This document shows positions 1-10,985 of a stretch of DNA of 64,000 nt, one piece after another. The DNA lies in contig OU452210.1 of assembly GCA_911728435.2 (NCBI GenBank), forward strand, positions 3,162,001-3,226,000. Direction: 5' to 3'. Position numbers and translations under genes: made by a program. The first letter of the stretch is position 1. Each line of letters opens with the position of its first letter. The DNA is from Apoderus coryli (lineage: Eukaryota; Arthropoda; Insecta; Coleoptera; Attelabidae). The notes below the pieces were generated by a model. The model was not told the DNA's origin and ran no database searches. It saw only the letters and a program-made list of their open reading frames with translations.

Positions 1-830
1 CGCCGTGGAAAAATAGCGGACAGATGCTCCCAGAGAACACATCCGTATGGTATACTGACGGATCAAAAGGAATAGATGGTAAAACTGTCATAGGAGTAGT
101 CGTATACGTGCCGAACTACAGACTCCATGAAGCCATTGGGAAGAGTCCCAAAATATTCCAGGCAGAAGTCACCGCGATGCTCAAGAATATTACACAGAGG
201 CTTCCGGAAAAGACTCATTAATATTATGTCTGACAGTCAGGCTACATTAAAAGCACTGAAGTCATACACTTCACGTGAAAGCCATGAGAACGCAAACAGT
301 CCGTGAAGCAATTGGCCGCTCAAGGGAACATGATTACCCTGAGGCATAAACAGAAACGAAAAAAAGAGCAAAAAGAGGGTCAATGCTTCGTTCTTTGATA
401 TCTTTGGTATTACAAATGGCCATGTGATGGAGAAATGGGAAAGGGCGCAATTAATTTTCTACTTGATGCATGCAGAAAGAAAAAGCAAAAACCTGATTGG
501 ATAAAAACGAGGCTTGCTCATTACAAGTGTCAGTGAACACTATCCAATGATTATATATAATATCGTTTTTGCGACGGAGCAACAGAGACTACAGAACACG
601 TGTTCTGCGACTGTATTACACTGTTCTGCAATTGGTCCCAGAGAGATCATCAACTTACTGAAAAGTTTGAGCAACTGGGCGCTCTCTAGATTAGAGTCAT
701 TCACACAAGAGAGAAGAGAGAAGAAATTACAATAGCCCAAATCGTTTTACTATGGATCAATTTCAGACCAGGCACGATTTCGTTACCCGGAATATTTATG
801 TTTAGAGATAATTTTTAAACATTATTTTGG
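1..830 (+). pseudogene. Non-LTR retrotransposon relic (RNase H domain and 3' end)
   Basis: A degenerate RNase H domain of the kind found in R1/I/LOA-like non-LTR retrotransposons. The frame from base 24 shows YTDGS (first catalytic Asp, codon at 52-56) and QAEVTAM (catalytic Glu). A frameshift near 210-225 moves the reading to MSDSQATLKAL, which holds the second Asp at 232-234. Farther on, around 570-614, there is a Cys/His cluster ending EHVFCDC, as in the region that follows RNase H in many of these elements. Stops and frame changes occur throughout, so it is dead. The reverse transcriptase part would lie to the left of the window. Clade is not resolved. Confidence 0.7.
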
Positions 831-2258
831 TGGTTTCTTCTTGGTCTAGTTTTAAAAACCTAATAGCAAAAAATAATGATATGAGAACTGGTTATTAAAT
901 TATACCCACGCATTTAGATTAATCAATTATTCTTTCATACGCAATAGTTTAACGGATTAAATTTGAATATCTCATAGACTGTATACCATATTTACTATTA
1001 ATTTATCAAACATTTGTCGAAATGTAGTGAGCTTGCAATGTCTCATGTTAGATGTGTATCTTATGTAAATGCATTTGGAAGATAACTTTAACCAAAGCTT
1101 TGGGAATTCAATTAATAATTATGATAAACGTTCCAATCCAGAGACCCATCTCGAGAGACTTTAAGAAATGGCCAAAGTTTTCCACATATTACTTATACTT
1201 GTGTGGTATATCTATTGTGAGCCCAAGGACATCTATATAAAATACTGGACTAACCATCACTGACGACTCGTCTCAGGTGGTGTTTGACAAAAAATGCATC
1301 TTTAACTTATTATTTTATTTTGAATTTCTACAGAACATGAAATAATATTTTTCGATATGGATTTGGAACAAAAGTTTGTTTAAACTAATTAAGTGTTTTC
1401 CACCTTTAACTAAATGTAAAAGTTAAATATTTAGTCGCCATTCCCCCATCCACAATTTTACTAAGAAACTTTAACCTAACTAGAAATTGAGTAATTAAGA
1501 AATGTTTCCGTGTACTACTACTAAAAATTTCTTTCTTATTATCTACAATTTTTCTTACACATACACAAATTATACCTTTATTATGAATGCTTTGTTGTAT
1601 CTAGTATAGATTGAAAGGAAATGAACATTCAACAATTATAAACCTAAAAATTCAAGTTGAAAACTCTGGCCGATTTTAATATAAAATAAAAAAGTTTAAT
1701 ATTATTTATTTATTTATATAGATTATTCAATTAATTATTTATTACAAACAAGTGACAAATCATAGCAGTTTACAAACACCAGAAGCTCACATAATATGCA
1801 ATATTATATGGTTATTGTATCTGTTTGTTAGAATTTAGAAGATAACCATCTGTATATAAATCAAACAATATTCAAAAAAGAAAAATGATAGACTTTTAAC
1901 ATTCATGACAATCCTATATCTGATTTTTAGCGTTACTAAGCCGTAGTCTTGTAGAACTTTTTTCTGAATGTTTCTCCACCATTAGTGATACTTCAGTTAA
2001 AATGATGTAGTATTCATTTCACAAAAACTGCAGCTTAATCCAGAAAAAAAAAATAAAATCATATACTACGGTGAATGTAAGCTCATGTTGTCTATCATCA
2101 AGAGATTGACATCTATCAATTGTCAATTTTTAATATTCAGTAATTTACGTAAATAAAATTAAGTAATATTGTAATTTAAATTTGTATCTAATTTTCGGAT
2201 ATGCATTTCCTTGCGGTCTCTATCAGCTACCATTAAACATTAACGATAGGCATATATT
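831..2258. other. AT-rich non-coding stretch
   Basis: No convincing coding frame, RNA gene or terminal repeat is visible. Contains A/T homopolymer runs and simple ATTT-like tracts (about 1700-1740). It is either intergenic or an upstream intron of the guanylate cyclase gene; the sequence does not decide which. Confidence 0.5.
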
Positions 2259-3529
2259 AGGTCATTCAATAAGTCCGTAGGATGACACATAGACGGCGTT
2301 ACTAGAATTTTTTCCATATGATTTTTATTTAGTACTAACCTTCAAACGATACGTGTATAAATTTGACAGCAATCTGACTATTGATTCGTGAGTTATAGCA
2401 TTTTGTGTGAAGTAACGTTTGTTATTGAAAAAAAAATGGAAAATTTCGAGTTTTGATAAAGCATTGCTTCTTGATGAACAAAAATACAGTGGAAACCAAA
2501 CAATGGCTTGATAAACATTATCCGAACTCTGCTCCATCGAGACAAATTGTAGAGAAGTGGAATGCTGAATTTAAACGTGGGCGTACCAGCACAAATGATG
2601 CAGAGCGCAGTGGACGCCCAAATGAGGCTGATATTTCAGAAAATGTCAAAAAAAATTCAAAAATTGGTTATCGATTGCAAATTGAAGGTGCACGAGGTAG
2701 CTGACATTGTAAAGATATCAGATGGTAGTATTTTCACCAATTTACACGAACATTTGGGTATGCGAAAGCTCGGTGCAAAGTGAGTGCCGCGTGAGCGCAC
2801 ATAGTCGACAAAAAACAACAACGAATTGACGCTTCAGAGGAGTGTTTGGCGCTGATAGACCGCTTTAAAATGGAATTCTATCATCGGTATGTGGCAATGG
2901 ATGAAACATGGCTTCACTATTACACACCAGAATCTAAAAGAGTGGACTGCAATTGGCGAACCGAATCCAAAGCGGGCACAGACCCAATAGTCGGCCAGTA
3001 AGGTGATGGCGGCTCTATTTTGGGATGCGAACGGAATAATATTCCTCGACTACCTCGAAAAAGAAACCACCATCAACTGCGACTATTACTGTACACTTTT
3101 GGATCGATTGAATGCTGAAATCACAAAGAAACCGCGACATTTGCAAACGAAAAAAGTGTTGTTTCACCAAGACAATGCACGGTGTCACAAATCAATGAAA
3201 ACTATGCCAAAATTGAATGAATTGGGCTTCGAATTGCTTACCCACCCACCGTATTCTCCAGATTTAGCCCCCAGCGACTTTTTCCTGTTTTCAGATCTCA
3301 AGAGAATGCTTGCTGGAAAGAAATTTAAGTCCAATGATGAAGTAATCGCTGAAACTGAGGTCTATTTTGACAAGAAAGAGAAATCGTACTGTAAAAGTGG
3401 TATCGAAAAGTTGGAAAATCGCTATACTCGTTGTATTGCCCTCGAAGGCAACTATGTGGAATAATAAAATCGAGTTTTGTCAACATTTTGTTTTTTTCTT
3501 ACTTATCCTACGGACTTAATGTATGAGTT
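2259..3529 (+). mobile_element. Mariner transposon copy 1, near full length
   Basis: About 1.27 kb, the normal mariner length. The left end (ATTCAATAAGTCCGTAGGAT around 2263-2282) and right end (ATCCTACGGACTTAATG around 3505-3521) are imperfect inverted repeats sharing AAGTCCGTAGGAT, and both ends adjoin TA-containing sequence. The interior encodes a D,D34D mariner transposase broken by frameshifts. Two further relatives lie on the minus strand at 19468-20162 and 59183-60307, so the family amplified in this genome. Confidence 0.9.
2436..3464 (+). pseudogene. Mariner transposase pseudogene (D,D34D)
   Basis: The likely start is ATG 2436, but that frame stops after six codons. The HTH part resumes in another frame (NTVETKQWLDKHYPNSAPSR, then GRTSTNDAERSGRPNEA) and shifts again. 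The first catalytic Asp is in MDETWLHYY (about 2899-2925). A frameshift near 2940 and an in-frame TAG at 2988-2990 follow. From 3003 to 3464 the C-terminal half is open: HQDNARCH carries the second Asp and SPDLAPSDFFLF the third. Exactly 34 residues separate the two, the mariner signature. With at least three lesions it cannot make full-length transposase. Confidence 0.9.
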
Positions 3530-3629
3530 AGTACGATATCAGTCTGACTGTAAATGTATTCCATTTTTAGAAGAAAAGCCGCGGACTAGAGACTGACTTT
3601 ATAAAATGACATGTTATATTTTCCGAAAA

Positions 3630-3720
3630 ATAATTTCGTGGCATAGCGGACATTTTTCATTTTATTATATTTACGGACACAAATTCATTGTATAGTGTTA
3701 TATTTTCCTTTCCATTCAAA
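3630..3720 (+). repeat. Deleted copy of the 8.55 kb inverted-repeat element
   Basis: The segment AATAATTTCGTGGCATAGC followed by CATTTTATTATATTTACGGA and the stretch ACAAATTCATTGTATAG matches 8551-8573 and 8675-8720. The roughly 100 bases of the loop and second arm found at 8.6 kb are missing. The two are members of one repeat family, possibly Penelope-related. Confidence 0.65.
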
Positions 3721-4560
3721 TTTTGCAAGTTACACCATTGGAACTGAGCATATAATATTGACGCTAAAAGGTCAATTTAAAAGAATAATATATGAACTCA
3801 ACGCCAAACGAATTAAATGCCAATCAATACAACATTTATGTAGGTTTATTAAACCAAAATCCAAAATTGAAAATCCATTTAACTCAAAAAAGACCAAATA
3901 TTAAACAAAACTCCAGACCAATAAATCATTAAACTAGACGGGAATTGCATAAAAAAATAGATAAAAAATATCCCAGAATACGTAATTAAAAATTTCAGAA
4001 CACACTGGAATCAAAATACCAGACGAAACTCATTAGTATTCATCACATATAGTGCGTGATGAAATTGAAGCAGTTTTTTAATTTATTTTTATTAAGCATA
4101 AAACGTAGCAATAGGAGGATAAAAAATAGAAACGATATATGCACGTATGACATTTGTTACATATATCTAAATTGTCAAGTATATTACTGAAATTCCCAGA
4201 AGAAAAATACCTAGGTAAGTGACAAAATAGAAAGGCAATCTCAAATATCATTCTTTTTTAAAATTCCACACTACAAAATTTTTCTTTAATATGGCTTTAC
4301 CAAGGGAAATCACTTAGGAATTATGTTTAGAACGCTCAGAGAAAGTAAAATAATATCTTTGTGTTTAAAAATTGAATATAGATGTAGTGAGATGATATTA
4401 GGAAAATGAATTTTTAGTATAGATTTGGGATCAAGGAAAAAATAAAGCTTATTATTTGGGTATTTCGGCACTATTTTAAATTCTAAACAGTTTCAGCCTT
4501 TTGCAAGAAATTCAAACCAATATCAAATAACACTAACTCACATATCCTAAACTCAAAACA
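3721..4560. other. AT-rich stretch without recognised features
   Basis: One open frame at 3695-3904 has low-complexity, Lys/Ile-rich translation with no recognised motif and starts in repeat sequence. No other structure was identified. Confidence 0.4.
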
Positions 4561-5232
4561 TTTTAAAGAAATTGATATTTATCAGCATAATGTACGAACA
4601 AATAAAGGATTGTTGTCAGGGAAAATGCATATGATGGGATCCCACAAGAAATTAAAAACATAAAAAATGAGAGAGAAAATTGATAAAACATGTAAAGAAT
4701 TTGTTCAATATGTAAAATTAATTATTGTTTTTTTTTCTTACTTAATATAAGAACACTCTGTTGGTGGATATAGATTATGTAGGGTAGGGATTTATTCTTG
4801 TTAAAGTTGTTTGTTGTCAAATATTTATTCTATTAATATCTCGAAGACCAGTGTTACATACATAGGTATATATATATATATGTAAAAAGAATTTTGCTGA
4901 TGAACCCAAGCCAAATTAATTAAAACCCCGGAAAAGTTTAAAAGTTCTGTAAAGGCATGGTTACTTCAATATAGCTTCTACTCAATAAACGAATATTTTA
5001 CAAATAACGATAACTGAAATCCTGGTCATGTAGTGTAATGTACAATGCTTGTCTCTAGTGAATTTATTGTGAAATTCTAATTTTTGTAAAGGATGTAGTA
5101 ACTGTCTAGTAGTCTTGTTTTATACAATTTATTGTTAGATGTTGTAATTTAAGCTAAGTATGACACATTCTATGTACATTTTTTTGTACCTAATGAATAA
5201 AGAGTTTAAATAAAATAAAAATAAATAAAAAA
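4561..5232 (+). pseudogene. 3' end of a non-LTR retrotransposon (Jockey/CR1-like)
   Basis: Around 4630-4700 one frame reads GIPQEIKNIKNE, typical of the region just before the C-terminus of insect non-LTR reverse transcriptase proteins. At 4934-5017 an open segment of 27 codons reads KFKSSVKAWLLQYSFYSINE and then stops; the FYSINE-like terminal signature recurs at 24834-25025 on the other strand. A 3' UTR follows, with an AATAAA at about 5194 and an A-rich tail of TAAAATAAAAA-type repeats to about 5232. That is the expected 3' terminus of a target-primed insertion. The rest of the reverse transcriptase is too decayed to recognise. Confidence 0.6.
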
Positions 5233-7087
5233 TATAAAGATATCTATATATATCTCTCTAACTAATGAAGATTAAGCTTGATCCACGTATGATAATATAC
5301 TGTTTTATATTGAAGTTTAAAAAATATACATTTTGATAATTTTGTTTCCATCCGTCCTAATTTTATTCAAAATAGTCTAATTATTAATCACATGAAAAAA
5401 ATATCCAAAAACTTCATTAATTCTATTTGGCAAATATTTGTCAAGAATAAGAACCAAAGCGCGTATCCAGAAATGCAACGTTCATACATTTGTTAATATG
5501 GATAATTTTGTGAAAAATATTTAGAACTATTGGACACTTTGATCTGAACATCTAAAAAATTAAAATCACTTACACCTGATACTCCTTCGATCACCAATAA
5601 CCAAGCTTCACAGTTCTAATCACTAAATTTGTCACTATTCACTGTGTTTAAAAACTGAGCAGCCCGAAATATCAGAAACAATGTTACCGATTTTTTCAGT
5701 AAACACATCACTATTACGCGACGGACCCGGATGATTTATTAAATATATTGTTATGCAAAATAAGTGAAAACACATGTCACATATCCAATTGATATAATAA
5801 TGTATTTCACAATTTAAGACATTCTTTGTGGTAAAATACCAAAAATATCTTCCGGAGTATATAACACATCTTTACAGTTCGCCGAAAGATGGTGTACTGA
5901 ATACAATAATATTTTAATCACAAAAAATAATTGTAAAACGTACTTATTTCCTTAAAATAATATGCCGAAAAATCGATACCTGTATCGCCGTGCAAAAAGA
6001 AATATAAAAAAGTACATACCTAGTTCCATTGTAGAATAATATTTTAAAATAGTACAGATAAGATAACCGAAAAAAACGAATAATGTAAACAACTGAGTAG
6101 TTTTTAGAGTTTTATTTTATATAGTCAGTTAAAATTTTACTTGTTTCCTTTGTTAGAGGAAAATTCCGATATAATTTAGAATAATTGAACTAGCAACTTA
6201 TTGTTTGATACTATACATAATATAGTTCTATACAATATCAATTTCGTATATTTTTTACCTACATAATATATCAAAAATTGTATACGATGAACGCAAGTAA
6301 GGACCGCTTAAAATAGTGTTTTTGAAACTAATCTAGCTTTTTTAGTTTACCAGGGTTGGACTATATTATAGACCTTCAAGCTTACATTTTTAACACCCTG
6401 TGTAATAAAGAATAAAAAAAAAATAAAGCCAAGTAGCGTGAACCTTCAACTAAAATAAAAAGGTATTTTTGTAATAATAATAATCCACTATTATTAGTAT
6501 TTAAGATTAGATTAATTAATTTTTAAACTAACATTTGTCAGCTGATTCTTCAATTTTTTTCAGCCAATAAAAGTCCTATTTGTTTAGTGTTATACCGTAT
6601 TTATCACGCTAATCGCAAACAAATACCGCTATTCAAATAGCGTTACGGTAATTTCTGCGCATACGGCCTAGATACCAAACCCAAACCTAACGTCACGCTA
6701 TTTTAACGTGCGTTGTGCAAAAAGTCTCCAATATCTAAGTTATAATAAGGCACCGGAACAGCGATAACGTTTTATTAAATTTTAACAAAAAAAAAATATT
6801 TTCTAAATACAAAAAAATATATGGAAGAACGGTCCAGTTAGAGGTACAGGGCTCCATTAAAATGTGTCGCGTTTTTCAATTGACCTATTATTTAAAGTGG
6901 TTTATAACATTATGTGTGAGGGTAAGTGGGGGTTGGGGAGGATGGGGTGAATATTCAACATATTGTGTTGCATGTCAGTTTTATAGTTGTTTGCCTTAAA
7001 AAGGTATATTTTTTAATTGATATTACTTCTTAATATGATGACATTCCCTAAGAGGAAAGTGGGTGAGGGTCGAATATAACAGCAGTT
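5233..7087. other. AT-rich non-coding stretch
   Basis: No coding frame is supportable. The word AACACCCTGTGTAATA at about 6396 resembles the ACACCCTGTATA element ends seen at 25331, 45421 and 60367. Otherwise A/T runs only. Confidence 0.4.
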
Positions 7088-8140
7088 TTGTATGATATTT
7101 TTTATGGTAAAAATAATGTAACTTACAGCATATTGAAGGTTGCGCGCTATTTTCAACTCAATGATCGTTTATATAATCAAGATTTTGGAATGGCTATGGA
7201 CTCACCTTTATCTCCGATCAGTCATATATTTATAGTCTTTGAGACACATATTGTGCAATCTGAACCTCTAAAGCCTAAAATTTGATGCAGATACGCAATA
7301 ATATATTTGCGATTTGGCCACATAATCAAAATGAATTAGACAATGTTTTTACATCTATTAACTTCACAGAACTAACAATTAAATTCATTCACAATATATC
7401 TAGTAATTAATCCTTCGAAATATATAGAAACAAAACACATATAAGCATATAGATAGATATTTGAATTGAAGCTTAAACAATCTTACCACTGTTAAAAAAG
7501 GAGTAGTTAAATGTCTAGAAGATAGAGTAAAATTAATATGCAACAATCTTTAATTCCAGAGAGAGTGCATTAAAACAGCACTCATTAAGAGTAACCATCC
7601 GGAAGGTTGTATTAATTGAATGTTCCACGAGATAGAACATCCTAGACATATTCAAAACAACACAAGACAAATAGGAACTCTAAAAATCCTTTACATTAAA
7701 GGTCTTTCGGATAAAATAAAAAGGATAGGTAATAAATCGATTTAACATTCGAACGGTTTTCAGAGCATAAAATACTCTACGTTCTAATGAAATTCAAACA
7801 AAAAATTGCATTTGCAAAATTCCATGACTATAACAGATATTATATTGGAGAAACTGGGATGCTACTGAACGTTAGAGTAAAAAAAGACGAAAATTACATT
7901 AGGAGAAGGGAATTTGAAAAATATAACATAGCAGAACACGCGTATCAAACAGGTTATAGGATTCTATAATCGCAACGTCGAAATCACAAAAAGGGGGTAT
8001 GTTTTGTGGTCGAAATTCTAGCATACGAACCTACCTCCACATAAGAGAAATTAAAAGAAACTATTAGAATAATAAAGGGTGAAAAAGAATGCATCTCATA
8101 GTTTTCTATAGATATTGGCAGAACTATCAACACTAAGAAT
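7088..8140 (+). pseudogene. Penelope-like element relic (RT plus GIY-YIG endonuclease)
   Basis: Penelope-like elements encode a reverse transcriptase joined to a GIY-YIG endonuclease. At 7088-7285 the frame contains FGMAMDSPLSPI, the Penelope-type RT motif normally GxAMGSPLSP, and a decayed palm with IWPHNQNELDNVF continues in another frame near 7310-7345. Around 7690-7730 the frame reads IKGLSDKIKRIGNK, matching the linker that precedes the endonuclease. At 7787-7969 YYIGETG plus FEKYNIAEHAYQTGYRI is the GIY-YIG core; the first half of the pair is YYIG rather than GIY, and the conserved IAEH segment follows. Multiple stops and frame changes show that it is dead. Both ends are uncertain. Confidence 0.75.
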
Positions 8141-8548
8141 TACAATTACAATTACAGAATAAAGATTGTTGCTCCTGGAACGTTAGGACGTTTTTATTTA
8201 TACTAAGATTTATTCAACTGTTGTAACATAAAAATCATTTATTTATTATTAATCCGAAAGAATTATTTTTAATGAATTTTAGGTAGGGGCAAAACACCCA
8301 AACTTTAATCAATTCGGGCCACAACAAACATATAGAAGCTAATGCCCCACTGACTTATACATTGAATCATATTAGTTTACGGGCTCAAGTTCTCAAGAAT
8401 TTCGAATAACGATAATTTCAACAAAATGAATGTGAATTGACTTTTTCTCTATACTCAGATACAGATTACTGCCAATTCCTTTTAAATAAGAAAGTTTAAA
8501 AGAAAGGGTTCTGTTAGTTAAATGATTTATACAGAAATAACAAATTTC
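8141..8548. other. AT-rich spacer
   Basis: No feature recognised between the Penelope-like relic and the inverted-repeat element. Confidence 0.4.
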
Positions 8549-8760
8549 ATGAAAAATAATTTCGTGGCATAGCAGGGCTTCAGTCTAATTCAGTAGAACT
8601 AGACCGAGGCATGGGTCGACAGATACTGACGAATTCGTTTCGCTCTTATTATGAGCTATGTCACGAAATTATTTTTCATTTCATTATATTAACGGACACA
8701 AATTCATTGTATAGTTTAACGAATTTCATGTTATTCCATTTCCACTTCTTATTTTCCAGT
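8549..8760. repeat. Inverted-repeat element, probably Penelope-related
   Basis: Arms at 8549-8572 and 8656-8679 (core AAAAATAATTTCGTG) match at 23 of 24 positions and flank an 83-base loop that is GC-richer than its surroundings (GACCGAGGCATGGGTCGACA within it). The flank after the second arm (CGGACACAAATTCATTGTAT) is shared with 3630-3720. The loop wording resembles terminal regions of Penelope-like elements as I recall them; that assignment is inference. Confidence 0.6.
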
Positions 8761-9711
8761 AAAAACATATTTGTTTTGTCACAAACAAACCTTAGTTAGC
8801 ACTATAGAGAATTAATTAAATATTTAGCAGTCTAAAGTAGATAGAAGTTATGCTGAAAACTTTAGATAAAATACGAATAACAATTTTACATATGAATTAT
8901 TCTGAATGGCGATTTACCTACCAACGAATGCATAATATAATCTGATCATTTTATTACCTGTGATCCTCCTGAGAAACTATATTTTGTGGCAAAAATATAC
9001 AAACATTTATGCAGCACTACTTCAGTAATAAGCTTCGACTGTCTGCTTTTCGTTAATATAATCATTCCGGTTCCCGAAATACTTATATGACAGCACTGAA
9101 TCAAGTTGGGTATTTATATTCAGCTTACTATCCTGTAGATTATAGACTTTTAGTTTAGTAGCCATGGAATAGGCAAATCAGAGATTTCACTTCAATAATT
9201 TCTCTTTCTCTTTGGAACCTTTTCCTGCCAGTTAAAATACTTTGAATTATTCTAAGCTGTCGTGAAATGATTATAGAATATTTAAGATGACAAACTCATA
9301 AAAACAATACTTCTGTAGAAATCCTGCGTCATATTTACACTAGGTAGCGTTTCCCTGATCATCATCAGACTGACAGGATGTTGATCGAATGGTTGGCTGG
9401 TGGATTTATCCAGAAGTATTGTTTCTAAAGATTATAATATTTAATTTCAATATTCTTATAGTGATCTATTCAATGTATGCTTGGAAACAAATGGGTATTA
9501 ATTAATAATAATAATAATTAATTTATTATTTCGTTTGGTTACTGTTATTGCCTAAAAGATATATTTATGATAAACATGCTATTGTTTGTTAACTGGCCCC
9601 TGCTTTTTAGAAATAATTGTTTTGAAAGCATGCCTCAGTTTGGTGCATGTTAGATTTGTTTTAATTTATTCGCCTATATATGTTTAGTAATAACTCAAAC
9701 CCTTGTTACAG
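8761..9711. other. Intron or 5' flank before the first recognised cyclase exon
   Basis: No coding frame. The segment ends in a polypyrimidine-poor but usable acceptor (TTGTTACAG at 9703-9711). A TAA/ATA microsatellite lies at about 9505-9520. Confidence 0.45.
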
Positions 9712-10051
9712 AGAGAATGAGATGAATCTACTTGACAATCTTCTATCACGAATGGAGCAATATGCAAACAACTTGGAACAATTGGTAAAAGAACGTACAG
9801 CCGACTATTTGGAAGAAAAAAGTAAATGTGAAAAGGTGTTATATCAACTTCTACCGAAAACTGTTGCATCACATCTAATAATGGGAGAATCAGTGATAGC
9901 GGAAACATTCGATTCAGTTACTATTTATTTTAGTGACATTGTAGGTTTTACAGCGCTTTCAGCAGCCAGCACGCCCTTGCAAGTTGTGGAATTATTAAAT
10001 GATTTATACACATGTTTCGATTCGATTATCGAAAACTTTGATGTATACAAG
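9712..10051 (+). CDS. Receptor guanylate cyclase, exon with signalling helix and start of catalytic domain
   Basis: This exon encodes 113 codons in phase 0 at its 3' end plus one leading base of a split codon. The sequence [20 protein letters not shown] begins the coiled signalling helix that links the kinase-homology domain to the cyclase in membrane guanylate cyclases. YQLLPKTVA follows, and then the catalytic domain begins. FSDIVGFT holds the first metal-binding Asp (codon 9935-9937) and NDLYTCFD follows, giving the second metal Asp region. The acceptor is ACAG at 9708-9711 and the donor is AAG|GTAAGA at 10051/10052. The product converts GTP to cGMP at the membrane. Upstream exons (ligand-binding, transmembrane, kinase homology) are not in the window. 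The match to Gyc76C-type receptors is my inference, mainly from the tail encoded by the last exon. Confidence 0.93.
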
Positions 10052-10289
10052 GTAAGAAATAGTCATATCTAAAAAAAGTTGATAATATTTTGTACCTAAT
10101 AGCAATAGTGGGATGCGTAGCTGTCAAAGATTTGACTCTGTTAAGAATAACACATGAAATAATAAAACCAGATATCGAAGTTGGCATCAAAATTAACTGC
10201 AACAATATGGCTAATACTTCTAAACATTAATAATTTGAAAAGGTCGGCATTTATGGAACTCAGAGTTTGTTTACCGGCCGAGTATATTC

Positions 10290-10330
10290 GTAGGCTTAGT
10301 TAGGCTTAGTAGGCTTAGTTAGGCTTAGTA
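10290..10330. repeat. Short tandem repeat, unit TAGGCTTAGT
   Basis: Two 19-base units (GTAGGCTTAGTTAGGCTTA) in direct tandem followed by GTA. The TTAGGC word resembles telomere-type repeats, but two units inside an intron are simply a minisatellite seed. Confidence 0.7.
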
Positions 10331-10879
10331 TTCCAGGTTAAAAGAAATAAGACATGTTCAGTTCTTTGGTAACTAAATGGTAGTTAAACCGAAAATTTGA
10401 CACATTTTGATATATTTTAAGAACACGTATAATGATTTAAATACAGAATGATTTTATTAACATGTAGGGGTCGAAATTGTCTGTCTGAAATTGTATATCA
10501 AATAAAACCTAAGTACATAGAAGTTTATAGCAATCGTACACCGATTATTTTTAGAATCTATATAAATCTTTGTATTATTTAATACTTATGAAACTAAGCC
10601 AACACTACACCGCAAATGAGAAATGGGGTGTAGTTTCGAAGACTTATTTAACGATTTTTCTTTTTAAGCAGAATATGTAAATTTTACAACAGCAAAAATC
10701 CTGGAAACTGTTTCAAAGTAAGAATAATCGCATCACAGTTATACTTATTATGTGACGTGCATGATAGTATAATCTCGTGAATTACTAAATTAGGTATTCG
10801 TAATAATCATTAAGTGCACTTTTTTTCTTTAAAATGATTTTTTTTAATTAAATTAAGCTAGTTTCTGCGATCGACATGG

Positions 10880-10985
10880 TACTCAATATTAATTTTTGTC
10901 GTGTTCCCCTATGGTTGGTTGTAAGGGGTAGAAAAAGCCACCTTAAATTTGTTTTGTACATAATTTGTTTTTATACATATTATGG
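10880..10985 (+). repeat. Dispersed repeat shared with 43.65 kb
   Basis: TGTTCCCCTATG, then AAGGGGTAGAAAAGCCACC (with small changes), AAATTTGTTTTGTACATAAT and more recur at 43650-43740 in the same orientation. Unclassified interspersed repeat; no coding capacity visible. Confidence 0.6.

Noticed and set aside
10290..10330. Possible interstitial telomere (TTAGGC words)
   Set aside because: Only two 19-base units; the insect telomere repeat is TTAGG and no array is present.
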